Source: an uncultured Mollicutes bacterium (GTDB taxonomy: Bacteria; Bacillota_I; Bacilli_A; RFN20; CAG-826). Taken from it: a stretch of DNA of 64,000 nucleotides. The stretch spans positions 83,829 through 147,828 of the forward strand of contig UQFQ01000002.1 in the NCBI GenBank assembly GCA_900540395.1. Reading direction: 5' to 3'. Within the stretch, counting starts at the first letter, position 1. Each line of letters opens with the position of its first letter. Shown here piece after piece: positions 35,467 to 43,428 of the stretch. Both the position numbers and the translations under genes were made by a program. The notes below the pieces were generated by a model. It worked only from the letters and a program-made list of their open reading frames with translations. It was not told the DNA's origin and ran no database searches.

Positions 35467-36353
35467 AACATGTTTATGAATTAATTCCACCTTTAAAAGA
35501 ATATATTTGGGCTGGAAACAATCTAAAAAAGTATAAGAAGACTGATTTAGAAAAGATCTCTGAAAGCCGGGAATTGTCATTTTTAGATGGGGATGAAAGT
35601 AAACTTATTTATGATGACAAGGAAGTTAATATAACTGAATTTATTAAATCGGAACCAATAAATAAATATATTAATCCGAAAATTCAAAACTTGCTAATTA
35701 AGCTTATTGATTCAGCCCAATCTTTATCTATTCAAGTTCACCCAAGTGATGAATATGCTTTAAAATATGAAAATTCACTAGGGAAAACTGAAATGTGGAT
35801 TATTTTAGATGCAAAAGAAGGTTCATATATTAATCTCGGCTTTAATCAAGACATAAAAAAAGAAGAGTTTCCAAAACTTATTAAAGACGATTCAATACTA
35901 TCTTATCTTAATAAGATTTATGTTAAGCCTGGCGATATTTATTTAATTAAACCTGGAACAATTCATGCAATAGGAGAAGGAATAACTCTTTTAGAAATTC
36001 AAGAAAGTAGTAAATTAACTTATCGAGTTTATGACTTTAATAGAAAAGATAAAAATGGCAACAAAAGAGAACTTCATGTATCTAAAGCAATGGATGTTTT
36101 AAATTTTTCCAAATTGAATATACAAAATTTAAATAGAGAAGAAGTTATTAAAACTAATTATTTCGAAGTTTATAAAGGAAAGAATTTAAACGAAAACAAG
36201 ATAGATATTATAAAGCCATCAATAATTACTATTATTGAAGGTAATGGATTTATTGACGACACTGAAGTTAGCAAATTTAAGAGCTATTTTGTTTTACCTT
36301 GTGAAAAATTAAAGTTAAAAGGGAATTTTGAGTATTTTGTAACTACTATTTAG
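35463..36353 (+). CDS. manA: Mannose-6-phosphate isomerase, class I
   Basis: Zinc-dependent interconversion of mannose-6-phosphate and fructose-6-phosphate. Landmarks are the N-terminal YIWAGNNLKK, zinc ligands in SIQVHPSDEYA and GKTEMWIIL, and the GTIHAIGEGITLLEIQESS segment with a further ligand His and Glu, followed by RVYDFNR. At 296 aa it fits the short bacterial ManA form. The start codon lies in the ATGA overlap with the mutase. A decayed fragment of the same gene is at 22362. The end overlaps the convergent gene at 36346 by 8 bp. Confidence 0.94.
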   Translation: MKHVYELIPPLKEYIWAGNNLKKYKKTDLEKISESRELSFLDGDESKLIYDDKEVNITEFIKSEPINKYINPKIQNLLIKLIDSAQSLSIQVHPSDEYALKYENSLGKTEMWIILDAKEGSYINLGFNQDIKKEEFPKLIKDDSILSYLNKIYVKPGDIYLIKPGTIHAIGEGITLLEIQESSKLTYRVYDFNRKDKNGNKRELHVSKAMDVLNFSKLNIQNLNREEVIKTNYFEVYKGKNLNENKIDIIKPSIITIIEGNGFIDDTEVSKFKSYFVLPCEKLKLKGNFEYFVTTI

Positions 36354-37056
36354 CTGAATTTAATTCAATTCTTTTTAAGTTTTCTTCATCGTTTATGTTT
36401 ATACCTAATCTAACTTTATAAACATTAAAGTAACCAATGTATAAACCAATGCATGTAATCAAAATAATGAAAATCACATTGTAATAATCTGGATAAAAGA
36501 CGACATCTCCCATAACGCCTCCATTTTCAACAGGCTTCATAAAAGCTTTAAAAATTGTTAAACCGATAGCTATAGAATAAAAGACTGAGACAGTCTTGTT
36601 TAATCTTTTTCGGATAGATATATTATCTCTGCTTGAGTAGTAATAATTTAAATCGCTACATAACTGTAAAATACCAATAACTATTAGCCATGAGTAGCAA
36701 AAATAACCAATCAAACTGAAATAATAATCAAATAGATACTCTATTGATTCGTCAAGAAAGTAATTTGAGTAATGCACAAGCATCATAAAACCATTTATTG
36801 GTAAAAATATTTGAGAAATGATTATTAGTTTTCTTTTATCAAAGCCTTTGATATTAATAAATTTGTAAATTACTGCAGATATAATTCCTAAAATTATTGA
36901 AAGGAGTGAAAAAATCAAAATTATTAGCGGTACACCTGAAGAAAAATCAATGATGCTGCCTTTTTTAGGATCCCAAAATATTGAATAAAATGTTATTAAG
37001 AATGAATAAATTGGTAATAAAATCATATATATGGATGGAGAGTATATTTTTTTCAT
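36346..37056 (-). CDS. Hypothetical multi-span membrane protein A
   Basis: The 236-residue protein has about six hydrophobic spans (near residues 8-28, 42-66, 78-98, 108-130, 150-168, 188-210) and a charged C-terminus. No family is recognised. It overlaps the gene upstream on the same strand by 4 bp and converges on manA. Tyr, Phe and Ile dominate, with a Gly/Val-rich extracytoplasmic loop (PVENGGVMGDVVFYPD). It is the last gene of a three-gene reverse operon. It could be a transport or immunity-type membrane component, but nothing in the sequence proves either. Confidence 0.65.
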   Translation of the reverse strand: MKKIYSPSIYMILLPIYSFLITFYSIFWDPKKGSIIDFSSGVPLIILIFSLLSIILGIISAVIYKFINIKGFDKRKLIIISQIFLPINGFMMLVHYSNYFLDESIEYLFDYYFSLIGYFCYSWLIVIGILQLCSDLNYYYSSRDNISIRKRLNKTVSVFYSIAIGLTIFKAFMKPVENGGVMGDVVFYPDYYNVIFIILITCIGLYIGYFNVYKVRLGININDEENLKRIELNSAK

Positions 37057-37712
37057 TTTACTATTACCTCATTTGCAAGTTGGTCTAAATTAGTGAATTT
37101 ATATAATGAAAAACCTAAGTAAGCAAGGAAGGAAGCAAAGTAAAAAGATGCTGTAGTGCATGTTATTGCAAAATTAGGGATATAACGTTTTTCGTTTTCT
37201 TCAAGTGCTACATAATCTATAACAATTAAACTAAATATATAAATGACGAGTAATAATAAGATAATTTGTTTAAATAGGTTTATCAAAAAAGATAATTTAG
37301 GGTATTTAAAATCAAACAGAAAATTTAGAGTATCAAAGACTAACAACGCTATAAAAACTATTAGTAAAATATAACTTAAATATGTAAATTTGGCAAAGTG
37401 CGGATCTACTGGTATAACCAGGAGTAAAACTATAATAGGTATATAAAGTAAACAGTTTTTAAATGTATACAAAAATAAATCAAAAGATTTTTTAGAACTA
37501 CGGAAATAAGCTAAGAAAAAATAAATAAATGCTAAAATAGAAAAGATTCCTAAAACAAAATAAGTATATTTCCCTGCATAACTTTGTGGTTCATATCTGG
37601 AAAATGGATAGAACAAGTATTGCAAGCTTTTTACGAATGGTATCTCATTAATTGCTAATAAAAAAAGTGATGATGTAAGAAAAATTAAGTTTTCTATATG
37701 GTTTGACTTCAT
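37053..37712 (-). CDS. Hypothetical multi-span membrane protein B
   Basis: The 219-residue reading starts at the ATG ending at 37712, downstream of a GGAGG on that strand; an ATG 11 codons earlier (37745) would overlap the previous gene and lacks a ribosome site. It has about six spans and the segment RYEPQSYAGKYTYFVLG between the first two. The C-terminal end is short and charged. No family recognised. Overall layout (about 220-235 aa, six spans) resembles that of the adjacent protein A, but I see no clear sequence identity between them. Confidence 0.62.
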   Translation of the reverse strand: MKSNHIENLIFLTSSLFLLAINEIPFVKSLQYLFYPFSRYEPQSYAGKYTYFVLGIFSILAFIYFFLAYFRSSKKSFDLFLYTFKNCLLYIPIIVLLLVIPVDPHFAKFTYLSYILLIVFIALLVFDTLNFLFDFKYPKLSFLINLFKQIILLLLVIYIFSLIVIDYVALEENEKRYIPNFAITCTTASFYFASFLAYLGFSLYKFTNLDQLANEVIVK

Positions 37713-37713
37713 T

Positions 37714-37911
37714 TTATAATATATCCTCCGCAGCAAAAGTTGCATAAACGTTATTTATGCCAACTGAACTAATTGTTACAATATAAAGTTGTTTTTCTAG
37801 ATTTTCATTTTGCTTACATTTTTTAATTGGCAAATTAGTGTTGTTTTCAATGCCTCTTGAACTAAAAAGCAATAAAAGCAATGTGCTTAAGAAAAATATT
37901 ATATGTTTCAT
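37714..37911 (-). CDS. Small exported protein of unknown function
   Basis: The 65-residue protein has a strong N-terminal signal-like span (IIFFLSTLLLLLF) followed by a short polar part and the motif-like tail YIVTISSVGINNVYATFAAE. GGAGGCAAAGGAATT before the start codon is a convincing ribosome site, and a TGTTATAAT extended -10 lies further upstream, so this is expressed as the first gene of the unknown reverse operon. It could be a secreted or membrane-held peptide. No family recognised. Confidence 0.55.
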   Translation of the reverse strand: MKHIIFFLSTLLLLLFSSRGIENNTNLPIKKCKQNENLEKQLYIVTISSVGINNVYATFAAEDIL

Positions 37912-37958
37912 AATTCCTTTGCCTCCAAAGATTATCTTGGATAACTTAATTCTAGATA

Positions 37959-37964
37959 ATTATA
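37959..37964 (-). promoter_or_regulatory. -10 of the reverse unknown operon
   Basis: On the reverse strand TGTTATAAT is an extended -10 (TATAAT at 37959-37964 in plus coordinates). It stands about 48 bases upstream of the start codon. No good -35 is seen. Confidence 0.5.
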
Positions 37965-38019
37965 ACAAGAAATAATAACATTAAAATTAATGTAAAATTG
38001 CTTATTAATTAAGTTTATG

Positions 38020-38033
38020 ACGATTATTATCGT
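38020..38033. promoter_or_regulatory. Copy 2 of the ACGATWATTATCGT motif
   Basis: ACGATTATTATCGT lies between the reverse unknown operon and the forward XRE gene, about 55 bp upstream of the reverse-strand -10. Arms ACGAT/ATCGT are perfect. Confidence 0.45.
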
Positions 38034-38179
38034 ATTTTCTTTTATTATGCGATTTGCTTAAACAAAGTTCTAAACTTGTAGGGAAAACTAAGAAATAGAT
38101 AGTTTTGATATGATTTAATTTGATTTATATAAATAGAAAAATAATTTAAAATAGTTGTACTTTATGAGGAAAAGATATT

Positions 38180-38770
38180 ATGACTATTAGTGAAAAGATT
38201 AAGGAACTGAGGTTAAATAAAAATATTTCAATAGAGGAAATTAGCAAAATAAGCGAAATACCATTAAAGAAACTTAAAAGAATTGAAAACGACTTATACA
38301 TACCAACGCGAGAAGAAGTGCAAAAACTTTGTGAAGTTTTTGGCGTTGAAGAAAAAGAAATCATAAACGAAGAAACTAGAAAAGATACAGTAAAAATTGA
38401 AGCTAAAATCTCAATGCTCAATTTTTCATATTGGATAATGAATGCTATTGTCTATCTTTTCTTTATTATTGTTGCTTTTATTCCAGCATTAAAAGTTGAT
38501 TTAGATGGATCAACATTGCTTTATAGTTTTAATTCATTATTAATGGGAAACGGGAATCCTCTTGTTATAGTAACCTATGCGTTTTCAACTATAGGTTTAA
38601 TTGTTTCTTTAACAATGTGTGCTTTAAGATTTGCTAGTAAAATTAAATTATCGGAAAAACAAATCTTATGTATAAACGTTTTACTGCTTGCGATACTGGT
38701 TCTAGTTATTGCAACAATATTTACAGTAATTATTACTTATTCAAATGATTTTGTGTCATTGATTATTTGA
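38180..38770 (+). CDS. XRE-type helix-turn-helix protein with membrane domain
   Basis: The 196-residue protein starts with an HTH_3 domain (TISEKIKELRLNKNISIEE, then EISKISEIPLKKLKRIENDL). A short linker leads to three hydrophobic spans near residues 80-102, 122-146 and 155-180. Such membrane-tethered XRE proteins are common in low-GC bacteria and may sense membrane or transport state. GAGGAAAAG is the ribosome site. It is divergent from the unknown reverse operon, with which it shares a 268-bp intergenic region containing the palindromic motif. Target unknown. Confidence 0.85.
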   Translation: MTISEKIKELRLNKNISIEEISKISEIPLKKLKRIENDLYIPTREEVQKLCEVFGVEEKEIINEETRKDTVKIEAKISMLNFSYWIMNAIVYLFFIIVAFIPALKVDLDGSTLLYSFNSLLMGNGNPLVIVTYAFSTIGLIVSLTMCALRFASKIKLSEKQILCINVLLLAILVLVIATIFTVIITYSNDFVSLII

Positions 38771-38860
38771 AATAGTTGAGTTTTGCTTGTTTTTTGCAAG
38801 AAAAGTGGTTGTTTAGCTTCGTTAACAATCAGTTAAAATTGAATATAGATTGTGTTAAGA

Positions 38861-38889
38861 TTTAGCCAAATATAAAAAAGTAGTACAAT
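38861..38889 (+). promoter_or_regulatory. Probable promoter of the M18 aminopeptidase gene
   Basis: TTTAGC (38861-38866), a 17-bp spacer and TACAAT (38884-38889) precede GAGG at 38901 and ATG 38912. The -35 is weak. Confidence 0.4.
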
Positions 38890-38911
38890 AAACAAGAAAA
38901 GAGGTAGTGAG

Positions 38912-40258
38912 ATGAAAAACCAATTAAATGATGAACTTATTGCATTTTTAAATGAAAGTCATAATGAATATTTAGCTGCAAATGCTATTAGAAACATTTT
39001 AAGTAAATCAGGATTTAAAGAAATCAAAGAAAATGAAACTTGGAATTTGAAAGAAAATAGTCGATATTTCTTTTTAAGAAACGGTAATTCTTTAGTTGCT
39101 TTCGCTACTCCATATAGACTTAATAAAAGCGATTTCTATTACAAAATCATTTCATCGCATTTAGATTCACCAGCTTTAAAATTAAAAGAAAACCCTGCAG
39201 TTTCCACAAATTTTTATGAAAAATGGAAGGTTGAAGCTTACGGCGGGCTCATTAATTCTACTTATGTTGATAGACCATTAGGCCTTGCTGGGAGATTAAT
39301 TGTTAAAACTAAAAACGGATTAGAAACAAGAATTGTTGATACTAAAAAAGCTGTAGCGATTATTCCTAATGTTGCTATTCATCAAAATAGAAATATTAAT
39401 AATGGATTTATCTATAATCCACAAGTTGATTTATTACCTATAGCTGGTACAAGCGAGAAAGCACACTATTTTGATGAAATTATTTCTTCCTTTTTAAAAG
39501 ACGATGAAGAATTAGTGTCTTATGATTTATATCTTTATAATTTTGATAGAGCCCAATATGTTGGTTTTAATGATGATTTAATCTGCGGACAAAAAGAAGA
39601 TGATTTATCTAGTGCTTTCCTGTCTTTAAAAGCCTTAGTAGATAGTGAAACAAATTATAATGAAACTGGAATTAAAGTCGCTGCGTTCTTTAACAATGAA
39701 GAAACTGGATCTTTGTCTTTCTCAGGAGCAGACAGCGATTTATTAAAGTCCACTTTAAGAAGAATAGCTTTATCTTTTAATGTAAAAGAAAGTGAATACT
39801 TTGCAGCAATTAAAAAATCATTTGTTTTAAGTGCTGATAATGGGCATGCAATTCATCCTAATCATCCAGAAATGAGTGATGATAAAAATCTTTGCTTATT
39901 AAATAAAGGCATTTTACTCAAATTTAATTCAAATATGGCTTATACAAGTGATGCTTTTACATCAGCTTTTGTTAAATCTTTATGTAAAGAAAATAATATT
40001 CCTTATCAAGTTTTCTTTAATAGAAGTGATGTAAGAGGAGGGTCAACTCTTGGAAATATTTCTATATCACAAGAAAGTTTCTTGACTGCTGATATTGGTA
40101 TGCCTCAACTTGCTATGCATTCTTTTTTTGAAACAATAGGAAGCGAAGATACAAAACATATGTTTAACTTAATGTCTAGTTTCTATAAAACAGTATTTAA
40201 GATTGATGGAGATACTATAAAATTTATAAAGACATCAAAAAACAATAAACTTTTATAA
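38912..40258 (+). CDS. M18 family aminopeptidase
   Basis: Cytoplasmic dinuclear zinc aminopeptidase of 448 aa that trims acidic or other N-terminal residues from peptides. Metal-binding landmarks are SSHLDSPALK near residue 83, the NNEETGSLSFSGA motif, DNGHAIHPNHPE and the C-terminal GGSTLGN with ADIGMPQLAMHS. The ribosome site is AGAGGTAGTGAG. The gene appears to be monocistronic. A nearly identical C-terminal third occurs again at 49476, which shows a past duplication or rearrangement. Confidence 0.94.
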   Translation: MKNQLNDELIAFLNESHNEYLAANAIRNILSKSGFKEIKENETWNLKENSRYFFLRNGNSLVAFATPYRLNKSDFYYKIISSHLDSPALKLKENPAVSTNFYEKWKVEAYGGLINSTYVDRPLGLAGRLIVKTKNGLETRIVDTKKAVAIIPNVAIHQNRNINNGFIYNPQVDLLPIAGTSEKAHYFDEIISSFLKDDEELVSYDLYLYNFDRAQYVGFNDDLICGQKEDDLSSAFLSLKALVDSETNYNETGIKVAAFFNNEETGSLSFSGADSDLLKSTLRRIALSFNVKESEYFAAIKKSFVLSADNGHAIHPNHPEMSDDKNLCLLNKGILLKFNSNMAYTSDAFTSAFVKSLCKENNIPYQVFFNRSDVRGGSTLGNISISQESFLTADIGMPQLAMHSFFETIGSEDTKHMFNLMSSFYKTVFKIDGDTIKFIKTSKNNKLL

Positions 40259-40266
40259 AAGTATTT

Positions 40267-41253
40267 TTAGCAAGTAGTGCCTTGATAAAAAGCGACGTTA
40301 ATTTTAATTAGTTTTAATTCGTAGTTTTTGTTTTCAATCATATCGAGAATTGTCGATATTGTTTCAGCAACTATTCTTTCATTATCTGGGGCGATACTAC
40401 TTACTCTAATTGGATAGCGGAATGATTTTTGAATATTATCATAACCAATTACTTTAACTTTGTTGATAATGTTTAAATCATATAAAACCTCTAAGACATC
40501 AAAAGCTAGTAAATCACTAAAGCAGAAAATTCCATCTACAGGATTGTTATTAATTTGAATTTTTAACAAGTCTTTTGCTTTGTTTTCTTCATCACCTATA
40601 ACGACAAGTGGTTTCTTATTAAATGAAGCGCATACGCAGTCTTCAAACCCTTTATGTCTAATATTATCGATATCTAAATCTTTATGCTCAGTATAATAAA
40701 GCAAGTTTTTTAGTCCAAGATTTATAAAGGTTTGAGCAGCTAATTTTCCGCCTTCATAATCATCACTATATATACTTGTTGTATTAGTATTAACGCCATT
40801 TCTACCAATTAAGACTATTGGAGTCTTGCTGTTATCAATAATTGCTTTAGCCTCTATAGTTGGTTCAATAAAAGTTATAATTCCTGCAACATGGAATGAA
40901 ATAACTCGCTTTGCTATTTCAAGCGAAAGATAACCTATAGAGTGGCGATCAATAAAAATCATTGTCTCATACTTGTAATTAAATAATTTTGCCGTTATTT
41001 GATCCAGCATCATGGAATAATAAGGGTTGTTTAAATTATCATAAATTATAGCAATTACATCCATTTTGCCTGCTCTTAAAGCGCTTGCTCTCATGTCAGG
41101 AATATAGCCTAATTTATCAGCAATTTTTCGGACTTTTTCTTGAGTTTTTAAAGAGATATTTTTCTTTTGTTTAAGAGCTCTTGATGCGGAATTTACCGAA
41201 ATCCCAGCGAGTTTAGCAATGTCTTTTAAAGTAGGTTTTTTCTGCGACTTCAT
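40267..41253 (-). CDS. LacI family transcriptional regulator 1
   Basis: The 328-residue repressor has the N-terminal helix-turn-helix TLKDIAKLAGISVNSASRAL and hinge region ALRAGKMDVIAI, followed by a periplasmic-binding-protein-like sugar domain (FHVAGIITFIEPT, GIFCFSDLLAFDVLE, VKVIGYDN). It is divergent from the exoprotein operon at 41407, whose promoter region holds a CG-centred palindrome of LacI type. It is therefore the probable repressor or activator of that operon and perhaps of itself. Its relative at 51739 shares the VNTVSRAL/VNSASRAL recognition helix pattern. Confidence 0.93.
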   Translation of the reverse strand: MKSQKKPTLKDIAKLAGISVNSASRALKQKKNISLKTQEKVRKIADKLGYIPDMRASALRAGKMDVIAIIYDNLNNPYYSMMLDQITAKLFNYKYETMIFIDRHSIGYLSLEIAKRVISFHVAGIITFIEPTIEAKAIIDNSKTPIVLIGRNGVNTNTTSIYSDDYEGGKLAAQTFINLGLKNLLYYTEHKDLDIDNIRHKGFEDCVCASFNKKPLVVIGDEENKAKDLLKIQINNNPVDGIFCFSDLLAFDVLEVLYDLNIINKVKVIGYDNIQKSFRYPIRVSSIAPDNERIVAETISTILDMIENKNYELKLIKINVAFYQGTTC

Positions 41254-41298
41254 AGAAATATTCTTACATTAATTTTCATGTAATGCAATAAAAAACAT

Positions 41299-41312
41299 AC
41301 GACCATTATCGC
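41299..41312. promoter_or_regulatory. Copy 3 (diverged) of the ACGATWATTATCGT motif
   Basis: ACGACCATTATCGC lies 46 bp upstream of the LacI regulator start codon, where that gene's promoter should be. Two or three positions differ from the other copies. Confidence 0.3.
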
Positions 41313-41324
41313 AAAATTTAATTT

Positions 41325-41346
41325 TTTAGGTTAACGATAACCTAAA
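41325..41346. promoter_or_regulatory. LacI-type palindromic operator
   Basis: Nine-bp perfect arms TTTAGGTTA and TAACCTAAA flank ACGA, so the 22-bp site has a CG dinucleotide at its exact centre, as LacI-family operators do. It ends six bases before the -35 of the exoprotein operon and lies about 70 bp before the divergent lacI start. Confidence 0.75.
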
Positions 41347-41351
41347 TTTTA

Positions 41352-41380
41352 TTGACTTAAAAAAATTAATGAAATAATAT
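41352..41380 (+). promoter_or_regulatory. Promoter of the exoprotein operon
   Basis: TTGACT (41352-41357), a 17-bp spacer and TAATAT (41375-41380). AAAGGAA before ATG 41407 is the ribosome site. The palindromic operator sits just upstream. Confidence 0.65.
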
Positions 41381-41406
41381 TGAATTAGCAAAGAAAGGAA
41401 ATCAAA

Positions 41407-43425
41407 ATGAGAAAAGCATTATTAGTTTTGGCTTTAACTACTTTTGGCGTATTAACAATGAGTAGTTGCCAAAATACTCCTGAAGTAAACGAAGACGTAA
41501 AATACACTGTAACTTTTATAATTGATGGTGTAAAAACCGAGAAAAGTGTAGAAGACGGAGAAAAAGTTACTGCGATTGAAGAGCCAAAAAAAGACGGCTA
41601 TACCTTCACTGGTTGGTATACTTCCGCAAATTGTGAAGAAGACGAATTATATAATTTTGATTCTGCAGTTACTTCTAATTTAACTTTATATGCTGGTTTT
41701 GAAAAGAATGAAGAAATCAAGACTTTTACGGTAACATTAGAACTTAATGGTGGAATTTTAGATGGCGAAACTTCTTTTGTACTTAATGAAGGCGAACTTG
41801 TAAGTAAACCTACTGATCCAGTCAAAAATGGATATACATTTGATTATTGGGCTAGCGATAGTGAATTGACAAAAGAATTTGATTTCGAAACTACGATAAT
41901 TACAAGCGACATCACTCTATACGCTAAATTTGATTTAATAGAAATTGATGTTAAATATGAAATTGTTGCAAGCAGTGAAGATGGCGTAGAATATCGCATC
42001 GATTATGCTGCAGATGGAAATTCTGAAACATATTGGAAAGCTAAAGATGGCAGTGCTCAAACATTAACTGTCGATTTAGGTTCAACAAAATCCGTTAACT
42101 ATGTTAGCCAAGAGTTTAATGATATGGCATCATGGAATTTTACAATTTCTGGTTCTATTGATGGCGAAACTTACGTTCCAATTATAGATAATAGCGGTGA
42201 TACTGTTGGTTCAAAATACGAAAGAGACCTCACTGGTTACTACCGTTATATTAGAATGGATATTGCTGAAAGTGAAGTTGTTGCTACAAGTAAGGAATTT
42301 GAAATTGAATTTACTGATTTGAATGAAGGCATTAATCTTGCTTATGGTATGAAAGGAATTGCTGATTGCTGGGCAGGCGGTTATGAGCCAGAAAAAATGT
42401 TTGATGGTAACACTGGAAATTATCATTGTGCAAACGCTGCACATGACAATCATTATATGGGAATAGATACCAATGAAGATTATTACGTAGATAATATTGA
42501 AATTTATTTCCCTAATGAAACAGACCATAAATTCTTTGTAGATTATGCTAGTGTTGCAAATGGCGGAACATGGATTCAAAAAGAAGAATTGAATTTATTA
42601 ACTAACACTGAAAAGTTCAGTTCAATTAAACTTGATGTTAATGACTTAGTTTCATCATTATTGGTTCATTATAGCAGCAATTCTGATGGACATTGGCCAG
42701 CTATTTCTGAATTAAAAGTAAACGGATTTAAGCTCAATAAAGATGTAACAATTAATGAAAATGTTATAGATTTAGGCAGTCAATCTTATCTTTCTAGAAT
42801 TTATATAGGAGAAACAACAGGATTAACATTCGAAACTTCAATGGATAATACCAGTTATGAAGAAGTTACACCAACTATAGAAAATGGCTATGCAGTTTTC
42901 GATAAAGAATGTAGATATGTTAAGGTGAGCGGTGATGCTGATTTATCAACTTTTAAAGTTTATTCAGCTTCATTTATTCGCAATTTAGCGTTGAATACTT
43001 CCCCAGTCGCTACAACAAGGAGTGATGATGCAGGATTTTGGGAAGCTATGATGGTTATGAATAAAGACTGTAAAGATGCTCAAGGCAGATTCTGGTGTGC
43101 TCATGATGCCGATACTAAAGAAACGATTACCTTAGATTTTGGAATTAACGTATTAGCAAATGATATTTTCTACAAATATCAAGACCCAGCAGTAAACTAT
43201 AATTATCAGTTAAAGATTTATGTCTCTAAAGATAATGAAGAATTTATTAATGTTTTAGATACTACCGCAAATGAAAATGGCGGCAGTAATGAACAATCTT
43301 ATACTGCACATCTTGAAGAAGATCAACGCAGTTTTAGATACTTGAAGATTGAAACTTATAATGCTAGTGGTTTTACAAATTGCAATACATTGGCAGTTAA
43401 TGGAATAGGTTCACCAATTATTTAA
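41407..43425 (+). CDS. Surface lipoprotein with InlB B-repeats and discoidin (F5/8C, CBM32-like) domains
   Basis: The 672-residue precursor has a lipobox at MSSC (Cys21). Two Listeria-Bacteroides InlB repeats follow at about 33-97 and 106-175, each with the GYTFTGWY or GYTFDYW and LTLYA(G/K)F landmarks. Then come discoidin-like sandwich domains: about 180-305 (YWKAKDGSAQTLTVDLG, then YYRYIRMDIAESE) and about 305-440, with another around 525-670 (ETITLDFGINVLANDIFYKY and FRYLKIETYNASG). It is a cell-surface glycan-binding protein, first gene of the operon. No catalytic domain is visible. Confidence 0.85.
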   Translation: MRKALLVLALTTFGVLTMSSCQNTPEVNEDVKYTVTFIIDGVKTEKSVEDGEKVTAIEEPKKDGYTFTGWYTSANCEEDELYNFDSAVTSNLTLYAGFEKNEEIKTFTVTLELNGGILDGETSFVLNEGELVSKPTDPVKNGYTFDYWASDSELTKEFDFETTIITSDITLYAKFDLIEIDVKYEIVASSEDGVEYRIDYAADGNSETYWKAKDGSAQTLTVDLGSTKSVNYVSQEFNDMASWNFTISGSIDGETYVPIIDNSGDTVGSKYERDLTGYYRYIRMDIAESEVVATSKEFEIEFTDLNEGINLAYGMKGIADCWAGGYEPEKMFDGNTGNYHCANAAHDNHYMGIDTNEDYYVDNIEIYFPNETDHKFFVDYASVANGGTWIQKEELNLLTNTEKFSSIKLDVNDLVSSLLVHYSSNSDGHWPAISELKVNGFKLNKDVTINENVIDLGSQSYLSRIYIGETTGLTFETSMDNTSYEEVTPTIENGYAVFDKECRYVKVSGDADLSTFKVYSASFIRNLALNTSPVATTRSDDAGFWEAMMVMNKDCKDAQGRFWCAHDADTKETITLDFGINVLANDIFYKYQDPAVNYNYQLKIYVSKDNEEFINVLDTTANENGGSNEQSYTAHLEEDQRSFRYLKIETYNASGFTNCNTLAVNGIGSPII

Positions 43426-43428
43426 TTT

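Noticed and set aside
38785..38806. CTTG/CAAG hairpin after the XRE gene as a terminator
   Set aside because: Only four to five paired bases with a bulge and no T run afterwards.
40249..40262. ACTTTTATAAAAGT palindrome between the M18 and LacI genes as a bidirectional terminator
   Set aside because: The stem is almost all A-T and overlaps the stop codon of the M18 gene; too weak to call.
42211..42579. Reverse-strand frame of 122 codons opposite the discoidin lipoprotein
   Set aside because: No ribosome site or family features; it lies wholly within a convincing forward gene.
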